Notes under the pieces: model-generated
Seen by the model: the letters and a program-made list of their open reading frames with translations, nothing else
Database searches by the model: none
Told to the model about the DNA's origin: nothing
Shown here: one piece after another, positions 63,505 through 64,000 of the stretch
Numbering within the stretch: the stretch's first letter is position 1
How the letters are laid out: each line of letters begins with the position of its first letter
NCBI GenBank assembly: GCA_001599715.1
Contig: BCHU01000007.1
Span: forward strand, 5,586-69,585
DNA from: Phaeotremella fagi
Taxonomy: Eukaryota > Basidiomycota > Tremellomycetes > Tremellales > Phaeotremellaceae
DNA: 64,000 bases
Reading direction: 5' to 3'
Program-made: the position numbers and the translations under genes

Positions 63505-64000
63505 ATGTCATGTCAGACATGCTACTCAGAGTCCTCTCCCAAAGATCCCACATCCTACATCACACCATGTTGTAATACCCAAATCTGTTATCGCTGTATC
63601 GAGAAGAATCCTCGTTTGAAGCTTTACAATCCTTGTTTACGATGTGGGGAGGGTAAATCTGTTGCTGGGGGGAGTAAGATACGTTTAGGGTAGGTTATGT
63701 TTTGTTATGCTAGTTTAGTCGGCTGACTGATTGGGTTGGTAGTGCTAAACCCGCTCCTGCTCCTGTCGTAACTGAGGAAGTGTTGTTTACTATCGGTGAC
63801 GACGATGATGAGGATGAGCAACCGCCTGAATATTCTGACGGGGTGGAGGGGATCGTGGACTCGACGACCCCAGATACCGTGGATCAAAGCCAAGCAGAAG
63901 CATTTCCAGTGGAAGACCCAGAAGAAGAGATGGAAACGATAGAAATCAAACATTTGATCTCAAGGTCCGACACTCTCATCTCCATAGCAAGGAAATACGC
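63505..64000 (+). CDS. Zinc-finger plus LysM domain protein, 3' end outside window
   Basis: ATG 63505. Exon 1 encodes a Cys-rich module: MSCQTCYSESSP, PCCNTQICYRCIEKNPRL, NPCLRCGEG, a RING-like or B-box-like spacing. An intron of about 52 nt precedes an acidic linker (GDDDDEDEQPPEYSDG). The frame then enters IKHLISRSDTLISIARKYA, the first half of a LysM repeat, and leaves the window. There is no signal peptide, so this belongs with intracellular LysM proteins rather than secreted chitin-binding effectors. The gene is truncated only by the window edge. Confidence 0.8.

Overview
The window reads as nuclear DNA of a basidiomycete fungus, most likely a tremellomycete-type yeast. Genes are dense on both strands and rich in GT-AG introns with a CTGAC or CTAAC branch-like motif just before the acceptor. 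Orthologues of conserved eukaryotic proteins are present: DBP3, inhibitor-2/GLC8, calnexin, PHS1, TAF6, FIP1, XPT1, FMC1, IST1, TPT1 and RPC53. The exact genus cannot be named from sequence alone. A large class of introns is only 31-34 nt long, which is unusually short for a fungus. I saw no tRNA, rRNA, transposon or virus.

Layout. 1-0.9 kb: a secreted protein ending in a His-Asp dipeptide repeat, cut by the window edge. 1.7-18.6 kb: ten adjacent genes that look like an accessory catabolic cluster. They are three 2-oxoglutarate/Fe(II) oxygenases (two are close paralogues), a sugar-porter MFS, an intronless oligogalacturonate-lyase-like gene, an intronless alpha/beta hydrolase, a Zn2Cys6 regulator with about 20 tiny introns, an anion:cation-symporter MFS, a HpcH/HpaI aldolase and a RidA imine deaminase. 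Several have strong TATA boxes and share a CGGACC-type upstream motif.

18.9-26.6 kb: DBP3, GLC8, calnexin and a secreted Cys-rich protein with an internal duplication. 27.1-39.5 kb: a fast-evolving block. It holds eight single-exon members of an unrecognised family with an N-terminal Gly-Trp motif, here called the GW-array family, some inside recognisable tandem duplications. With them lies a head-to-head pair of fructosamine-kinase-like genes, one of which has lost both catalytic aspartates. A conserved PHS1 dehydratase gene sits in the middle.

39.6-54.6 kb: TAF6, FIP1, XPT1, FMC1, an acyltransferase, an organelle-type ATP-dependent DNA ligase, a degenerate RNase III-fold protein with a mitochondrial-like leader, and a type-B carboxylesterase. 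55.1-57.8 kb: three tandem single-exon paralogues of a second unrecognised family. 58.2-64.0 kb: IST1 (with an 11-nt microexon), TPT1, RPC53, a small CxxC protein and a truncated zinc/LysM protein.

Gene starts were set at ATG codons and splice sites were chosen by reading-frame continuity and family conservation. No transcript evidence was available.
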